Origin: Blattamonas nauphoetae
Taxonomy: Eukaryota > Preaxostyla > Oxymonadida
Direction: 5' to 3'
NCBI GenBank assembly: GCA_033064195.1
Contig: JARBJD010000001.1
Coordinates: forward strand, 124,001 to 188,000
Length of the DNA: 64,000 nucleotides
Shown here: one piece after another, positions 30,861-41,913 of the stretch
How the letters are laid out: each line of letters begins with the position of its first letter
Position numbering within the stretch: position 1 is the first letter of the stretch
Program-made: the position numbers and the translations under genes
Notes under the pieces: model-generated
What the model saw: the letters and a program-made list of their open reading frames with translations, nothing else
Told to the model about the DNA's origin: nothing
Databases searched by the model: none

Positions 30861-31634
30861 TTAATCATTTTCATCAAAAATAAGTCCAGTATCTTCTTCT
30901 TCCTTAATGATCCCAAGGAATGGTTCATTCATTGACGCAACAGCTGTCTAAGAAAGTTAATGGTTGAATAGAAGAGTATAAGGATCCAAACGAGGGCAGA
31001 TTGTTCGCAGGAGACACCCAATATCCTAATCCTGATTTTTGAACCACTTTGAAGGCGTGTTCCTTCAGAGGTCATGTAACAAGATGGTGTCTCTTCCTGA
31101 TGCCATTGAAACGATGGAGGGATCATCTAGCAGGACAATAGGGAAAGGGTGATGTACTAAAACATCAAAAGTGTACCTTTCGTGCAAGGAAAAGAGAGCA
31201 TGGTCCAACAGAGCAAAACAGTCCGTTCTGGATTGGTGAAGAATGTATCAAATAGTTGAAAAAATATGATGCAGACCATGGTGGTTGTAGTCACCTGGGC
31301 ATCCACAACCTCACCACGGAAAGGTTTAAACAGAATGGCAGTGTAAACAACTTTGAACACGGCATTTCCAGTGCCAGGGCGAATATACCCTTCTGTAAGC
31401 GTTTGTATCCTTCTAATCGCAATGATGTATCCATATCGTCCAGATACAGTGAATAGAACATCTCTTTTTAGTTTATCAAAGACAAGTTGTTCAATGTTCG
31501 GTCCAAGTGATTCTGGAGGGATCTCCACTAGCTTCTCGAGATCTTTCTACAAAAACCAGAAGAAAACAAGTCAGTTAGAAGGAAAACAGAGAGTCATTGT
31601 CCAGAAACGAATGATTTCAGACCAAAAAGTACAT
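30861..31634 (-). CDS. RPB7: RNA polymerase II subunit RPB7 (multi-exon)
   Basis: Exon 1 is 12 nt (31634-31623, MYFL) and joins exon 2 at 31546 to read MYFLKDLEKLVEIPPESLGP. The N-terminal RNP-like domain follows with GRYGYIIAIRRI, GYIRPGTGNAVFKVVYTAIL and FKPFRGEVVDAQ. Introns near 31295-31229 and 31192-31142 lead to NGLFCSVGPCSLFLAR and then MIPPSFQW. A last intron joins to TAVASMNEPFLGIIK, and the gene ends with TAA at 30861-30863. These blocks track RPB7 from the MFF.DLE start to the final acidic tail. RPB7 pairs with RPB4 as the Pol II stalk and binds nascent RNA. The Pol III (RPC8) and Pol I paralogues look less like it, but the assignment among them rests on memory. Confidence 0.85.
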
Positions 31635-31799
31635 CGCGGATCCAACCCAATAACAATTTACATTTCGTTCGTGAATCAAAGATTCGAAACTGGTCACCAT
31701 ATTGAGAAGTGAAGTGAGGGGTATCCTCGAACAAAAAAGATCCGACTGTGAGACGTCCTGGAAAGGACTTCCAATCCTTGGAATTGTATGCTTTCCTTT

Positions 31800-34700
31800 T
31801 CAGGATGAGTCACATGATTCAAGGCCCTTTCCGCCTGAAAATTGCTGTTTATTTTTGTTTTTATTGCGTCTTGGTCGGGGGTATTCGGATGGGGTCTGGG
31901 TCTGTGGTAATGACAGTTCCTGGAGACTGCTGAATGAAGACTGTGAAAAAAGAGACTTTCCGTCCTCCGTTGGGGGGACAGTGGAAGAAAACGATGGGAC
32001 AAAAGAAGCCTTAAAAATCGGTGATTGAGTGGGGGGAGGGGGAGACGGGAGAGCTGGAAGGAGAGTGGAAGGTGTGGAAAGAAGCGGCGATGGGAATGTT
32101 TGCGACTCTGGGAGAGATGATTGAGATGGAGAGTGATGGGGGTCAGTGGCGGGTGGTCCCTGATTTGGCAGGGGGACACTCTGTTGGAGTGGAACAAAAG
32201 ATGAGGGCGATATTTGCCTGGGAGGTTGGTGTGGTTTGTGAGATGGGGAAGTCAAAAATGAATGAGCGTCGTTTGTGTGTATAGTGAGTGTGTCCGAAGA
32301 AGGATTGTTTGTGTTTGAAATATTTACGGGATGGGTTGCGTTGTATGGCGTGATCCCTGAAAGAGAAGGAAGACTAGGTGGGTGTGTATCCACCAATTGT
32401 GTTTGGTGTTCTTGGGTGATGTGCTGTTCCTGTTGTCGCGAACGATTCTGTTGGCTTTGCGAACTTTGCGGTGTGAAAACAGGACTCTCAAACGAAAGCT
32501 TGCTTGTTCCGTCAGGAAGTGAGCTCTTTGGCGATGGAGACAGTCTCGGTGGCTGTTGCGAACCCAAAATTGGGTCTGTTCGGATGGAATTTTTGTCCGT
32601 TCGAGTGTTTTGTTGAGTTGGGTGGAACGGAACGGGATTCTCTCGTCGATATGGTTGTGCTTGAAGAGACGGAGATTGATGTGGACGTAGCGATGGAGAC
32701 TGTTGATGGTGGAGTGGGGGCGATTGGTGTGGTTGTCGGTAGAGAGACGGCGTCGGAGCTTGAATCTCTGGCGGAACCGGAAAATGATGTGTTGGGTGTA
32801 TTTCGGGAGAGGTGGAAGCAACAGGTGTAATTGGGTCTGAGACAGACGGGGGAGTCTGAGACGGGGTGACGATTGGAGTCGCCCTCTGCTTGGAGATGCT
32901 GTGCATGCGCTCGATTTTTTGAGCTTTCTCAAAAAGAGAATTTGGGATGGCTTGCTTGACTGGATGGCGTGTGATGAGTGTGCCGGTGTCTTGGCGGAGG
33001 TGGAAGGCGGGATCGGTGAAATAAACAGGATTGGAGTTGAAGCGGCACATCTGTTCTCTCTCTCGAATCATGGACGAGTCTTGTTCGACGATTCGCATGA
33101 GCAGGCTTGGGACGAGGGCCTTTCCACTGCCTTCGTGTTCTTTCTCGTTCTGGGCACGAGGAGGAACAGGAAGGGTGATCTGAGAAACAAGAATGGGGGA
33201 CTGGTTCGCTGATGGTTCCAGTGGCGGGACATTCGGTGATTCGGATGAATTGTGGGCAGGTGTGGGAGTCTCGTCTTGTGGAACATTCGAATGGGCGTCG
33301 CTTTCAGATCGACTGGCGTTCAGAGGAGGAGGTTGAGGATCTTGTGGGTCGTGTTGATCTCTCTCTCGAGCGTTCTCCTCCTGAATCTCTTCTGCGATCT
33401 GGTCCTTCCCACGAACAGGCCTTTCCACCATGTTTGCGTTCTGTTCCTCTCGAGCTTTGTGTGTGTTGTAATAGTTCAGAATATCAGCAGGGAGTTGGTT
33501 GACGATGTGTTCTTGCACTGTCGCAAAACAGCGAGGTGGAATGGGTGGTGGAAGATTCAATTGAAGTTTCACATATGCTTCTCGAAAATGTCTTCTGATC
33601 TCGCCATAGTTGAAACTGGAGCGTGATGTATTATTCGTTGGATCCAGCGGATCCTCAATGAAGATCGGAAGGTCTGCTGACCCTTTCGGGAACAGATCCG
33701 GGACCTTCTCTTTCAGCTCGGCAATGTCCAAATAAAGACCCTTCCCACGCACAGAGACCCCAAATCTCTCGCATGAATATCTCGGCGATCCGTTTGGTGG
33801 GTCCGGGAGAGAAGGATGTTCTCCGTACAGCTGGAAGAACGTTCGAAGGAGCTCCCCACTTTCCACGGTTTTGTAGTCCAGCCCAAAGTTCCTCTCGAAC
33901 TGCTGCAGATGCGAGACCACCAGAAGTGAGAGTGCGTACCCACCTAAACCGCCTGTGTACGGCTCGTTCAACTTCAGCTTGGCGAGGAATGCTTTGAGGA
34001 GGATGATCAGCTCGTTCGCTTGTGGGTACACAACCAGAAGACATCGCAAAAAGTCTGTGTTGATGATCCCAGTCATTGTCCCAAACCCGACATCGCAGTG
34101 CACTCCACTCAACCGATCCGTGATTTTGATGATTGGAACACGTGCGCTTCGTAGAAGCTCGGCTTTGCTAACAACGTTGTATGATGACAGGTGGTCTGCC
34201 AGCTTCGAGAGGAACGTACTTTCTGATATTTTGGGCGGAGGAGGGAGAGAAAACTGATGTGTCTCCAACTCCGCCGCAAATGAAGATTTGGGAAGAAACC
34301 GCTGCTGGACGCGAATGGGTGGGGTGACTGTGTTGGACGATGATGTGTTGGTCGGGACTCCAGAAGGTGTTGGAGTGCCCAATTCTGTCCTCCTCTTCTC
34401 CTCTTCCTTCTCTCCCCTTCTCATCCGCTCCTGATTCTGCATCTCGATCTCCTGTTTCTCGGCCTGCGTGAAGAACGCAAACCTGTTTAGGATCCCATCA
34501 TCCTTTCGAACAATGCGACGATCCATGAACAGGCGATGGATGGTCGGTCGAACGAGCTGTTCCGGACAGTTGAGAATCCGATGAGAACACAAAATGGGTG
34601 AGGAGAAGTCAAGTCGATGCTGAAGACGTGGAGTGAGTTGGATGGAGAGAAGTTGCTTCATGTTTAATACTCCAGAAGACGAGCAAAATGGCACTTCTCC

Positions 34701-36281
34701 TTTTTCGTTTGTTTCCTCCATCCACGCACCCTCCGATCCAAGCGAGCGTTTCTCGATTGCTAATGCAACTTCTGGGTCGCATCGGCACTTGTTTGAAAAG
34801 AGTGGATTGAAGCAGATTCGGCAGAACTTGGCTTCTTTCTCCTCAAGATGGACCAATCCCAGAACCAGTTTTCTCACAGCTTCTGAGCGAAGATATGCGG
34901 TGGATGTCGAGAGATATCCAACTTGATCTGGCCGCTCAGGGGAATGGAACATGTTTCCACACCAGAACTCAAAAAGTGATCTGATAATTCGCTGTATCCT
35001 GCGAATATAGCGATATTGCTCGATTGTGATGATAGTCAAATCCACGTCACTTTGGGGAAGCGATGTATATGAAGAAAAGGAGCCATAAACATAAACCAAG
35101 AGAGATGGATCAAGATGGTTGACTGATTGTGTGATCCTCTCAATAAGGTTGAATCGAGCAAGATATTCAGTTTTGGTTAGCATCATATAATGATAATAAT
35201 TCCGTATTTCAACTGATAAAAGCTTTGTTCGGTGTTTATGCTCTTTAATTGAATTCGAGAGTTTCTCGGTATGTTCCTCGTTGTATATAAAACCATGTGG
35301 ATACTGTGATAGCAAATCGTCCAATAGAGCACGTTTTTTTGGATCTTGTTTCTGAGAAGGATGATTTTTATTGCGAAGATGTTGTTCTTGTAGTTTCAAA
35401 CGATACACCCGCTCTTGAGGTGTCATTTTCCATCCAACAGATGAATAAATTTGTTTCCAAAGATCAATCTCGTGGTGAACAGTTGGCGAATAGTACGGGT
35501 CAACATAGTCATAGAGACCATTTGGTGATTTCATCCATGGAACTTTATCCATCTGATCTTCAAACGGAAAAAGATCCATATCATCAGGATCGTTTACCTT
35601 TCGGTAAGGAAGGGAGAACGTGTCACGTGCCTGGAGAAAATGAGGAAAGAAGTTATTGTTGATGAGGAAAATGTTGGACAGTGGGACCTTCAGAGGGTTT
35701 GGGTAAAAATCCATAAAAGAATGCTGACGACCTGGCTCAGGATCAATATCAGGAATTGGAATAGAATTCAGTTTTATTTGAAGTTCTGAGAGCTGTGGAT
35801 TCATCTTCGTTTGATGTTTTGGTTTAGAGGAGAAATTCTGCGTGTTTTGGTGAAGAGATGGTTCATAAACTGGAGGTGGAGGAAGATGATGAATTTTCTT
35901 TTGTTGAGAAAGATTTGGAATGAAAGGCTGTGCAGAGGATTGTGGTTGTCCCGCAGAATGATTTCGATTTGGGACTGACATAAATGGAGGAGTAACAAAT
36001 GGTAACATTCCAGCAGGAAGATGAGGTAGCTGGTGAGGGTGTTGAATCACTTCAAGGAGCGGAGACGACGAATGGCTCGAGGGAGAGAAGGAGTTGTGTG
36101 GATGGGGCCCAGGATTTGGCTGAAAGTCAGACCAAACTCGTCCATGTTCATCCGCAACCTGTTCTTCTTCTAATCTGGCCACGGGATACGACATTGTCTC
36201 CTCTAATGCGAAGGTGTTCGTGATCAAGCCCAGCATCTTTAAGACGGGTGCACCATCGCGAAGAAAGAAACACTTAATCAT
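31800..36281 (-). CDS. TRF4: Very large non-canonical poly(A) polymerase, Trf4/PAPD5 type
   Basis: The first in-frame ATG is at 36281; the frame is open about 30 codons upstream, so an earlier exon is possible. About 1,490 aa. The nucleotidyltransferase motif VYGSFSSYTSLPQSDVDLTI (GS...DxD) is near codon 400. The third acidic residue is in SGVHCDVGF near codon 727. NT-PAP and PAP-associated blocks follow: LRCLLVVYPQANELIILLK, EPYTGGLGGYALSLLVVSHL and RGSFNYGEI-like RSSFNYGEIRRHF. Trf4 adds short tails that mark nuclear RNAs for the exosome. Its catalytic triad is intact. About 300 residues lie between the DxD and third Asp, where Trf4 has a few tens; this stretch includes a Cys-rich piece (CRICFNPLFSNKCRC) that could bind metal. 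The C-terminal 480 residues are Pro/Ser/Gln low complexity. Confidence 0.83.
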   Translation of the reverse strand: MIKCFFLRDGAPVLKMLGLITNTFALEETMSYPVARLEEEQVADEHGRVWSDFQPNPGPHPHNSFSPSSHSSSPLLEVIQHPHQLPHLPAGMLPFVTPPFMSVPNRNHSAGQPQSSAQPFIPNLSQQKKIHHLPPPPVYEPSLHQNTQNFSSKPKHQTKMNPQLSELQIKLNSIPIPDIDPEPGRQHSFMDFYPNPLKVPLSNIFLINNNFFPHFLQARDTFSLPYRKVNDPDDMDLFPFEDQMDKVPWMKSPNGLYDYVDPYYSPTVHHEIDLWKQIYSSVGWKMTPQERVYRLKLQEQHLRNKNHPSQKQDPKKRALLDDLLSQYPHGFIYNEEHTEKLSNSIKEHKHRTKLLSVEIRNYYHYMMLTKTEYLARFNLIERITQSVNHLDPSLLVYVYGSFSSYTSLPQSDVDLTIITIEQYRYIRRIQRIIRSLFEFWCGNMFHSPERPDQVGYLSTSTAYLRSEAVRKLVLGLVHLEEKEAKFCRICFNPLFSNKCRCDPEVALAIEKRSLGSEGAWMEETNEKGEVPFCSSSGVLNMKQLLSIQLTPRLQHRLDFSSPILCSHRILNCPEQLVRPTIHRLFMDRRIVRKDDGILNRFAFFTQAEKQEIEMQNQERMRRGEKEEEKRRTELGTPTPSGVPTNTSSSNTVTPPIRVQQRFLPKSSFAAELETHQFSLPPPPKISESTFLSKLADHLSSYNVVSKAELLRSARVPIIKITDRLSGVHCDVGFGTMTGIINTDFLRCLLVVYPQANELIILLKAFLAKLKLNEPYTGGLGGYALSLLVVSHLQQFERNFGLDYKTVESGELLRTFFQLYGEHPSLPDPPNGSPRYSCERFGVSVRGKGLYLDIAELKEKVPDLFPKGSADLPIFIEDPLDPTNNTSRSSFNYGEIRRHFREAYVKLQLNLPPPIPPRCFATVQEHIVNQLPADILNYYNTHKAREEQNANMVERPVRGKDQIAEEIQEENARERDQHDPQDPQPPPLNASRSESDAHSNVPQDETPTPAHNSSESPNVPPLEPSANQSPILVSQITLPVPPRAQNEKEHEGSGKALVPSLLMRIVEQDSSMIREREQMCRFNSNPVYFTDPAFHLRQDTGTLITRHPVKQAIPNSLFEKAQKIERMHSISKQRATPIVTPSQTPPSVSDPITPVASTSPEIHPTHHFPVPPEIQAPTPSLYRQPHQSPPLHHQQSPSLRPHQSPSLQAQPYRRENPVPFHPTQQNTRTDKNSIRTDPILGSQQPPRLSPSPKSSLPDGTSKLSFESPVFTPQSSQSQQNRSRQQEQHITQEHQTQLVDTHPPSLPSLSGITPYNATHPVNISNTNNPSSDTLTIHTNDAHSFLTSPSHKPHQPPRQISPSSFVPLQQSVPLPNQGPPATDPHHSPSQSSLPESQTFPSPLLSTPSTLLPALPSPPPPTQSPIFKASFVPSFSSTVPPTEDGKSLFSQSSFSSLQELSLPQTQTPSEYPRPRRNKNKNKQQFSGGKGLESCDSS

Positions 36282-36506
36282 GACAATGATCCTCAAATTC
36301 TTCTGAAAGATATCAATTTTTCGGTTTTGGACTTGGATCACCAGCCGGAAGGACTTGTCTGTATCGAACAAAAAAACTATTCAAAGGGTCAGATCCGGGG
36401 TAGACCTCTAAATTGCATAGTTGCGAAGAGATTCAATAAGAAACATGGAGAAACATAAAAATACGAAAGATATTTAAATCTTTAATGGTACCATACCCAA
36501 GTCAAA
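36282..36506. other. Spacer at the edge of the transposon island
   Basis: AT-rich spacer upstream of the Trf4-like gene. It probably holds that gene's promoter or a missed first exon. The island of repeats starts at 36507. Confidence 0.4.
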
Positions 36507-36886
36507 CTGTCACTCCGACTTCCGGTTCTTGGGTCTTGTAACAAGGAATAAAGGGTGCGATCAGACAATACATAGATTTAACTCCATTTCAGTTTTTCTC
36601 CACTTCACAAAACTGCAGTTCAGAACTTCTCAAATTGAATCAATGATTTAGTGATCGGTGTTCAGCTATAGTTGGTGAGAACTGTGGCTTGCGAACCCAT
36701 AATTCACTCCGATCATCACCAAATTCAGACCTCACAACAGCTTTCACTTCAAATACTGTCCCTTGTTTCTCCTATCTCATTTTCGTAACTTGTTTCCCTT
36801 CATCATTAACCTCAATTCGCAAAACACCGACGATCTAACCTTACCTCAATTTGGCAAGACCCAAGAACCGGAAGCCGGAGTGACAG
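36507..36886. mobile_element. MITE-like element A, 380 bp with 32-bp terminal inverted repeats
   Basis: The left end, from CTGTCACTCCGACTTCCGG through GTTCTTGGGTCTTG (36507-36538), is repeated inverted at 36855-36886 with one visible mismatch. The 316 bp between have no coding potential. The size and long inverted ends suit a non-autonomous DNA transposon. I could not see a clear target duplication, so the family is open. Its right end lies 7 bp from the next element. Confidence 0.7.
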
Positions 36887-36893
36887 AATAATA

Positions 36894-37491
36894 GTGGAGT
36901 CACCAATCGGTGTCCTGTCACCAATCGGTGCTTTTTTCAGCAAATGTCACAATTGGTTAAACTAAGAAAAAAAAAATTTTAGAATTATATGCCCACGTGA
37001 TCCTGAGAAAACCTCAAAATACTTTATACAGTAGGTTGCCGTGCATTTTTGAGACTTTTTCAATTTTTATCTTTCATTTCTCCACAACCAGACATCCGTT
37101 TGAGACCGAAGAAAAAGCATTTTTTTCGTAAACATATCGATAAAAGACGATCAAAAAAAAATAAAATTTGTTTCCCATGAAATTTTTCTGGGCGAAAAAC
37201 AGCCTTTTTTCATATCTTCCCAGATACCCAAATTTTTTTTTCCAATTTTTTTCAAAATGTTCATTTCACCAAAAAAATGTTCCTGTGGAAAATTTCATCA
37301 AAATCGGTTCACGGGATGTGAAGATATGACGAGAACACACGAAAAAAGTGGATGAAAAGATGTATTTTGAGGTTTTCTCGGGATCGTATGGGAATTGAAT
37401 TCTAAACTTTTATTTTTTCTTAGTTTGACCAATTGTGACATTTGCTGAAAAAAGCACCGATTGGTGACAGGACACCGATTGGTGACGCCAC
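36894..37491. mobile_element. Tc1/mariner-type MITE B, 598 bp, TA target duplication
   Basis: The ends GTGGAGTCACCAATCGGTGT and its inverse ACACCGATTGGTGACGCCAC form long inverted repeats of about 95 bp at near identity. They then continue with a second inverted block (GAGAAAACCTCAAAATAC at about 37009 and its inverse at about 37360). TA sits at both outer borders (36892-36893 and 37492-37493), the TA duplication expected for Tc1/mariner. The ends carry an internal repeat (CACCAATCGGTG twice). There is no transposase reading frame, so it must be moved in trans. Confidence 0.85.
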
Positions 37492-38788
37492 TATAAACAG
37501 AATTATATCCAAGAAAAATGTCATTCTGTTCGTTCATTTCAGCACTGAAGTGCCACATGATAAAAAAAGGAGTGGAAAAAATGTTCGAAGGAAGTCCCTT
37601 CAATGTTCACTTTCATGACTGTCTCTCTAAGATATTGAATGACTACAGATTTTTGTTTCCGATTTGGGCTTCTCCCAATGTGGTGTATGCAATTGGCGAT
37701 CCAAGCATACCCTCATGGTCCTTCTTTCACAGAATCAGCCTGGACGTCCACTTGACAAAGATTTTTGTGGTTTGGTACGAGATGATCTTTTGAATAACAA
37801 ACTGGGTGAGACTTTTTGACTTGACAAAAATGTTCAAATACCATTCTTCGATTCTCTTCGAATCATACAACCAAGACAGGAATCATCCATCTTTAATAAA
37901 AAAAGATTTGTTGATTCCTTTCGATATCATTCTCGTGATACCAGACCAGATACTTGCATGAGGGACGAGTCTCGTTTTGAGATTTGAGTTCTTGAACTGT
38001 TTATGATGTCTTGAATTCCGACCCGATTTCTGTCAGCAAATTCAATTTCAAAACGACAGAACTCAAATCACAATCGCGTTTCGCGCTATCCAACAGGATT
38101 GCTTGGATTTCAAAGGTGGATTATAAAAATCGTGGGAGACGGAGTTTGTCAATGTCGTCATGTGCGATGAGACTTGGTTGGACAATCAATTTTCGATTAT
38201 TCAACACATTTTTGGTCCAAAACGGACATCTGGTCACGGAGAAACGAACTCTAAAAGTTTTTTGAAAAAATGAGTGTTTTTGATGAATACAGCGATGTGA
38301 AACACTCAGATTTTTGGCCTCACATATATCTCATTGTTTTCTCAGTTGGAGCTATTATGATTTGTTCTACACAGATCTTAAATTATCGACATGGCGTGGA
38401 TTGTTGACACAACTTCTAGGATTTTTTGTAAATAATGTCTCTTATGGTGAAGAAATAATTCTGAGAGACAATTGGAGCAAATAGTCCTGTCAGAAAGGCG
38501 CCGAAATTCATTAACCCGCCATAAATTGAGGTTTTCTCTTAAACTTATAGATATCGTCCAACTAAGACAAAAATAAAATTTCAAAAAAAACTCAAGGAAC
38601 ACGCTGAGAAAACTTCACTTTGTATGCATGTTACCTTTTCAATAAGTTCATATTGGGACTATCTCAGCAACCTGTGAATTCATTTTGATGAAATTTTTCA
38701 CAGATCCTTTTTTGAATGATTCGAACATTATGGCAAAATTTAGAAAAAAACTTCTGGGTATCTGGCAATTTTCAAAAAAACCCAATTT
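37492..38788. other. Decayed sequence with a mariner-like transposase relic
   Basis: Mostly AT-rich non-coding DNA. Around 38140-38270 a plus-strand frame reads VMCDETWLDNQFSII and then HIFGPKRTSGHGE. The DETWL block is the second catalytic Asp region of mariner/IS630-type DDE transposases. A related fragment, GSKRMAGYGELTSKS, lies at 42446-42495, and a third, inverted, lies inside MITE B at about 37066-37104. No intact transposase is seen. Small frames around 37540-37790 are not recognised. Confidence 0.45.
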
Positions 38789-38812
38789 TTCTAGACAATA
38801 CAGTCGGAATAG

Positions 38813-41265
38813 TTCAACATCGCATGAAAATTGTTCAACATCGAACAAAATAGTTCAACATCGCAGGAAAATTGTTCAACATCGAACAAAATAGTTCAAC
38901 ATCGCAACGGAATAATTCAACATCGAACAAAATAGTTCAACATCGAACAAAATTGTTCAACATCGAAAATGAATAATTCAACATCGAACAAAATTGTTCA
39001 ACATCGAAACCGAATTGTTCAACATCGAAAATGAATAATTCAACATCGAACAAAATAGTTCAACATCGCAACGGAATTGTTCAACATCGCAGCGGAATAA
39101 TTCAACATCGAACAAAATTGTTCAACATCGAAACCGAATTGTTCAACATCGAACAAAATAGTTCAACATCGAAAATGAATAATTCAACATCGAACAAAAT
39201 AGTTCAACATCGAAACCGAATTGTTCAACATCGAACAAAATAGTTCAACATCGAAAATGAATAATTCAACATCGAACAAAATAGTTCAACATCGAACAAA
39301 ATAGTTCAACATCGCAACGGAATTGTTCAACATCGAAAATGAATAATTCAACATCGAACAAAATTGTTCAACATCGAAACCGAATTGTTCAACATCGAAC
39401 AAAATAGTTCAACATCGAAAATGAATAATTCAACATCGAACAAAATAGTTCAACATCGAACAAAATAGTTCAACATCGCAACGGAATAATTCAACATCGA
39501 ACAAAATAGTTCAACATCGAACAAAATAGTTCAACATCGCAACGGAATAATTCAACATCGAACAAAATTGTTCAACATCGAAACCGAATTGTTCAACATC
39601 GAACAAAATAGTTCAACATCGAAAATGAATAATTCAACATCGAACAAAATTGTTCAACATCGAAACCGAATTGTTCAACATCGAACAAAATAGTTCAACA
39701 TCGAAAATGAATAATTCAACATCGAACAAAATAGTTCAACATCGCAACGGAATTGTTCAACATCGAACATAATAATTCAACATCGAACATAATAATTCAA
39801 CATCGAAACCGAATTGTTCAACATCGAAAATGAATAATTCAACATCGAACAAAATAGTTCAACATCGCAACGGAATTGTTCAACATCGCAGCGGAATAAT
39901 TCAACATCGAACAAAATTGTTCAACATCGAAACCGAATTGTTCAACATCGAACAAAATAGTTCAACATCGAAAATGAATAATTCAACATCGAACAAAATA
40001 GTTCAACATCGAACAAAATAGTTCAACATCGCAGGAAAATTGTTCAACATCGAACAAAATAGTTCAACATCGCAACGGAATAATTCAACATCGAACAAAA
40101 TAGTTCAACATCGAACAAAATTGTTCAACATCGAAAATGAATAATTCAACATCGAACAAAATAGTTCAACATCGAACAAAATAGTTCAACATCGAAAATG
40201 AATAATTCAACATCGAACAAAATTGTTCAACATCGAAACCGAATTGTTCAACATCGAACAAAATAGTTCAACATCGAAAATGAATAATTCAACATCGAAC
40301 AAAATAGTTCAACATCGCAGGAAAATTGTTCAACATCGAACAAAATAGTTCAACATCGCAACGGAATAATTCAACATCGAACAAAATAGTTCAACATCGA
40401 ACAAAATTGTTCAACATCGAAAATGAATAATTCAACATCGAACAAAATTGTTCAACATCGAAACCGAATTGTTCAACATCGAAAATGAATAATTCAACAT
40501 CGAACAAAATAGTTCAACATCGCAACGGAATTGTTCAACATCGCAGCGGAATAATTCAACATCGAACAAAATTGTTCAACATCGAAACCGAATTGTTCAA
40601 CATCGAACAAAATAGTTCAACATCGAAAATGAATAATTCAACATCGAACAAAATAGTTCAACATCGAAACCGAATTGTTCAACATCGAACAAAATAGTTC
40701 AACATCGAAAATGAATAATTCAACATCGAACAAAATAGTTCAACATCGAACAAAATAGTTCAACATCGCAACGGAATTGTTCAACATCGAAAATGAATAA
40801 TTCAACATCGAACAAAATTGTTCAACATCGAAACCGAATTGTTCAACATCGAACAAAATAGTTCAACATCGAAAATGAATAATTCAACATCGAACAAAAT
40901 AGTTCAACATCGAACAAAATAGTTCAACATCGCAACGGAATAATTCAACATCGAACAAAATAGTTCAACATCGAACAAAATAGTTCAACATCGCAACGGA
41001 ATAATTCAACATCGAACAAAATTGTTCAACATCGAAACCGAATTGTTCAACATCGAACAAAATAGTTCAACATCGAAAATGAATAATTCAACATCGAACA
41101 AAATTGTTCAACATCGAAACCGAATTGTTCAACATCGAACAAAATAGTTCAACATCGAAAATGAATAATTCAACATCGAACAAAATAGTTCAACATCGCA
41201 ACGGAATTGTTCAACATCGAACATAATAATTCAACATCGAACATAATAATTCAACATCGAACAAA
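38813..41265. repeat. Left tandem array, 20-21 bp units TTCAACATCG + variable tail
   Basis: Each unit starts TTCAACATCG, followed by one of a small set of 10-11 bp tails: aacaaaatag or aacaaaattg, caacggaataa or caacggaattg, aaaatgaataa, aaaccgaattg, caggaaaattg, cagcggaataa, aacataataa. A block of about 830 bp (starting about 38970-39030) recurs 1,454 bp downstream without visible change. The stop-free frames through it are a by-product of the repeat and not genes. Confidence 0.95.
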
Positions 41266-41913
41266 AAAAAGCCTAACCTTTATTTCTCTGCCAAAAAGCC
41301 TGAATTGAATATGTTATAACATCAGAGTCGAAATGGATTCGATCGAAGAAGTAATGGCTCGATCAACTGGGACGATTTGGGACATTTATTTATGGTAGAT
41401 GCGAACCTTGGTTGACCGGAACGTCTCTTTCTTCACTCCGTTTCCACATGTCCATGCATTGAGTCTCAGAACTGCTCAATTTTCTATGACACGATCATCT
41501 ATGGCAAAGACATCAAAGGATATGAAGTTGGAAGAAATAATTGACAAACCCAATTTGGAAGGTGGTCATTTCTTAAGTTCCGACGCAAAATCGGGTCTCA
41601 CAGCCGTGGTCATGATCATGAACTGCAGTGAATGGTGATAAATGATGTTTTTGATGACAGAGGTCGTGAAAATCAGAGTCAAATGGACAGTTTATGTCTG
41701 AATACCGAGTTTGGGAAAATAAAAAATGTGAAAACAATTGTTGTCGACAATGGTGAATGGAAAAGGATGCAAAGTGCATTCTATTTCCGATCGAATCTCA
41801 AAACAATGAAAAAAATGTCGGTTTCTTCTATTCTGTACATAATTCACATATATTAAACGTGGTCCCAAATTTGTTTGATTGCTCTGGTGCTTTCGATCGT
41901 TATTCGAATTTCT
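41266..41913. other. Unique centre of the foldback-like element
   Basis: Starts after AACAAAAAAAAGCC. It has short frames on the plus strand around 41399-41638 and 41632-41856 (for example KTIVVDNGEWKRMQS), none matching a family I know. It could hold remains of a transposase or captured DNA. Confidence 0.4.

Noticed and set aside
36282-36371. Start of the Trf4-like protein at 36371
   Set aside because: That codon is TTG; the first ATG in frame is at 36281, with a possible splice acceptor nearby.
39031-40697. Three near-identical open frames (NNSTSNKIVQHR-type proteins)
   Set aside because: They are stop-free stretches of the tandem array and its duplication; the units change length between 20 and 21 bp and shift frame often.
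38813-41265. CRISPR-like array
   Set aside because: Repeats of 20-21 bp have no unique spacers; the tails recur from a small set. Eukaryotic context and the inverted partner array argue for a transposable element.
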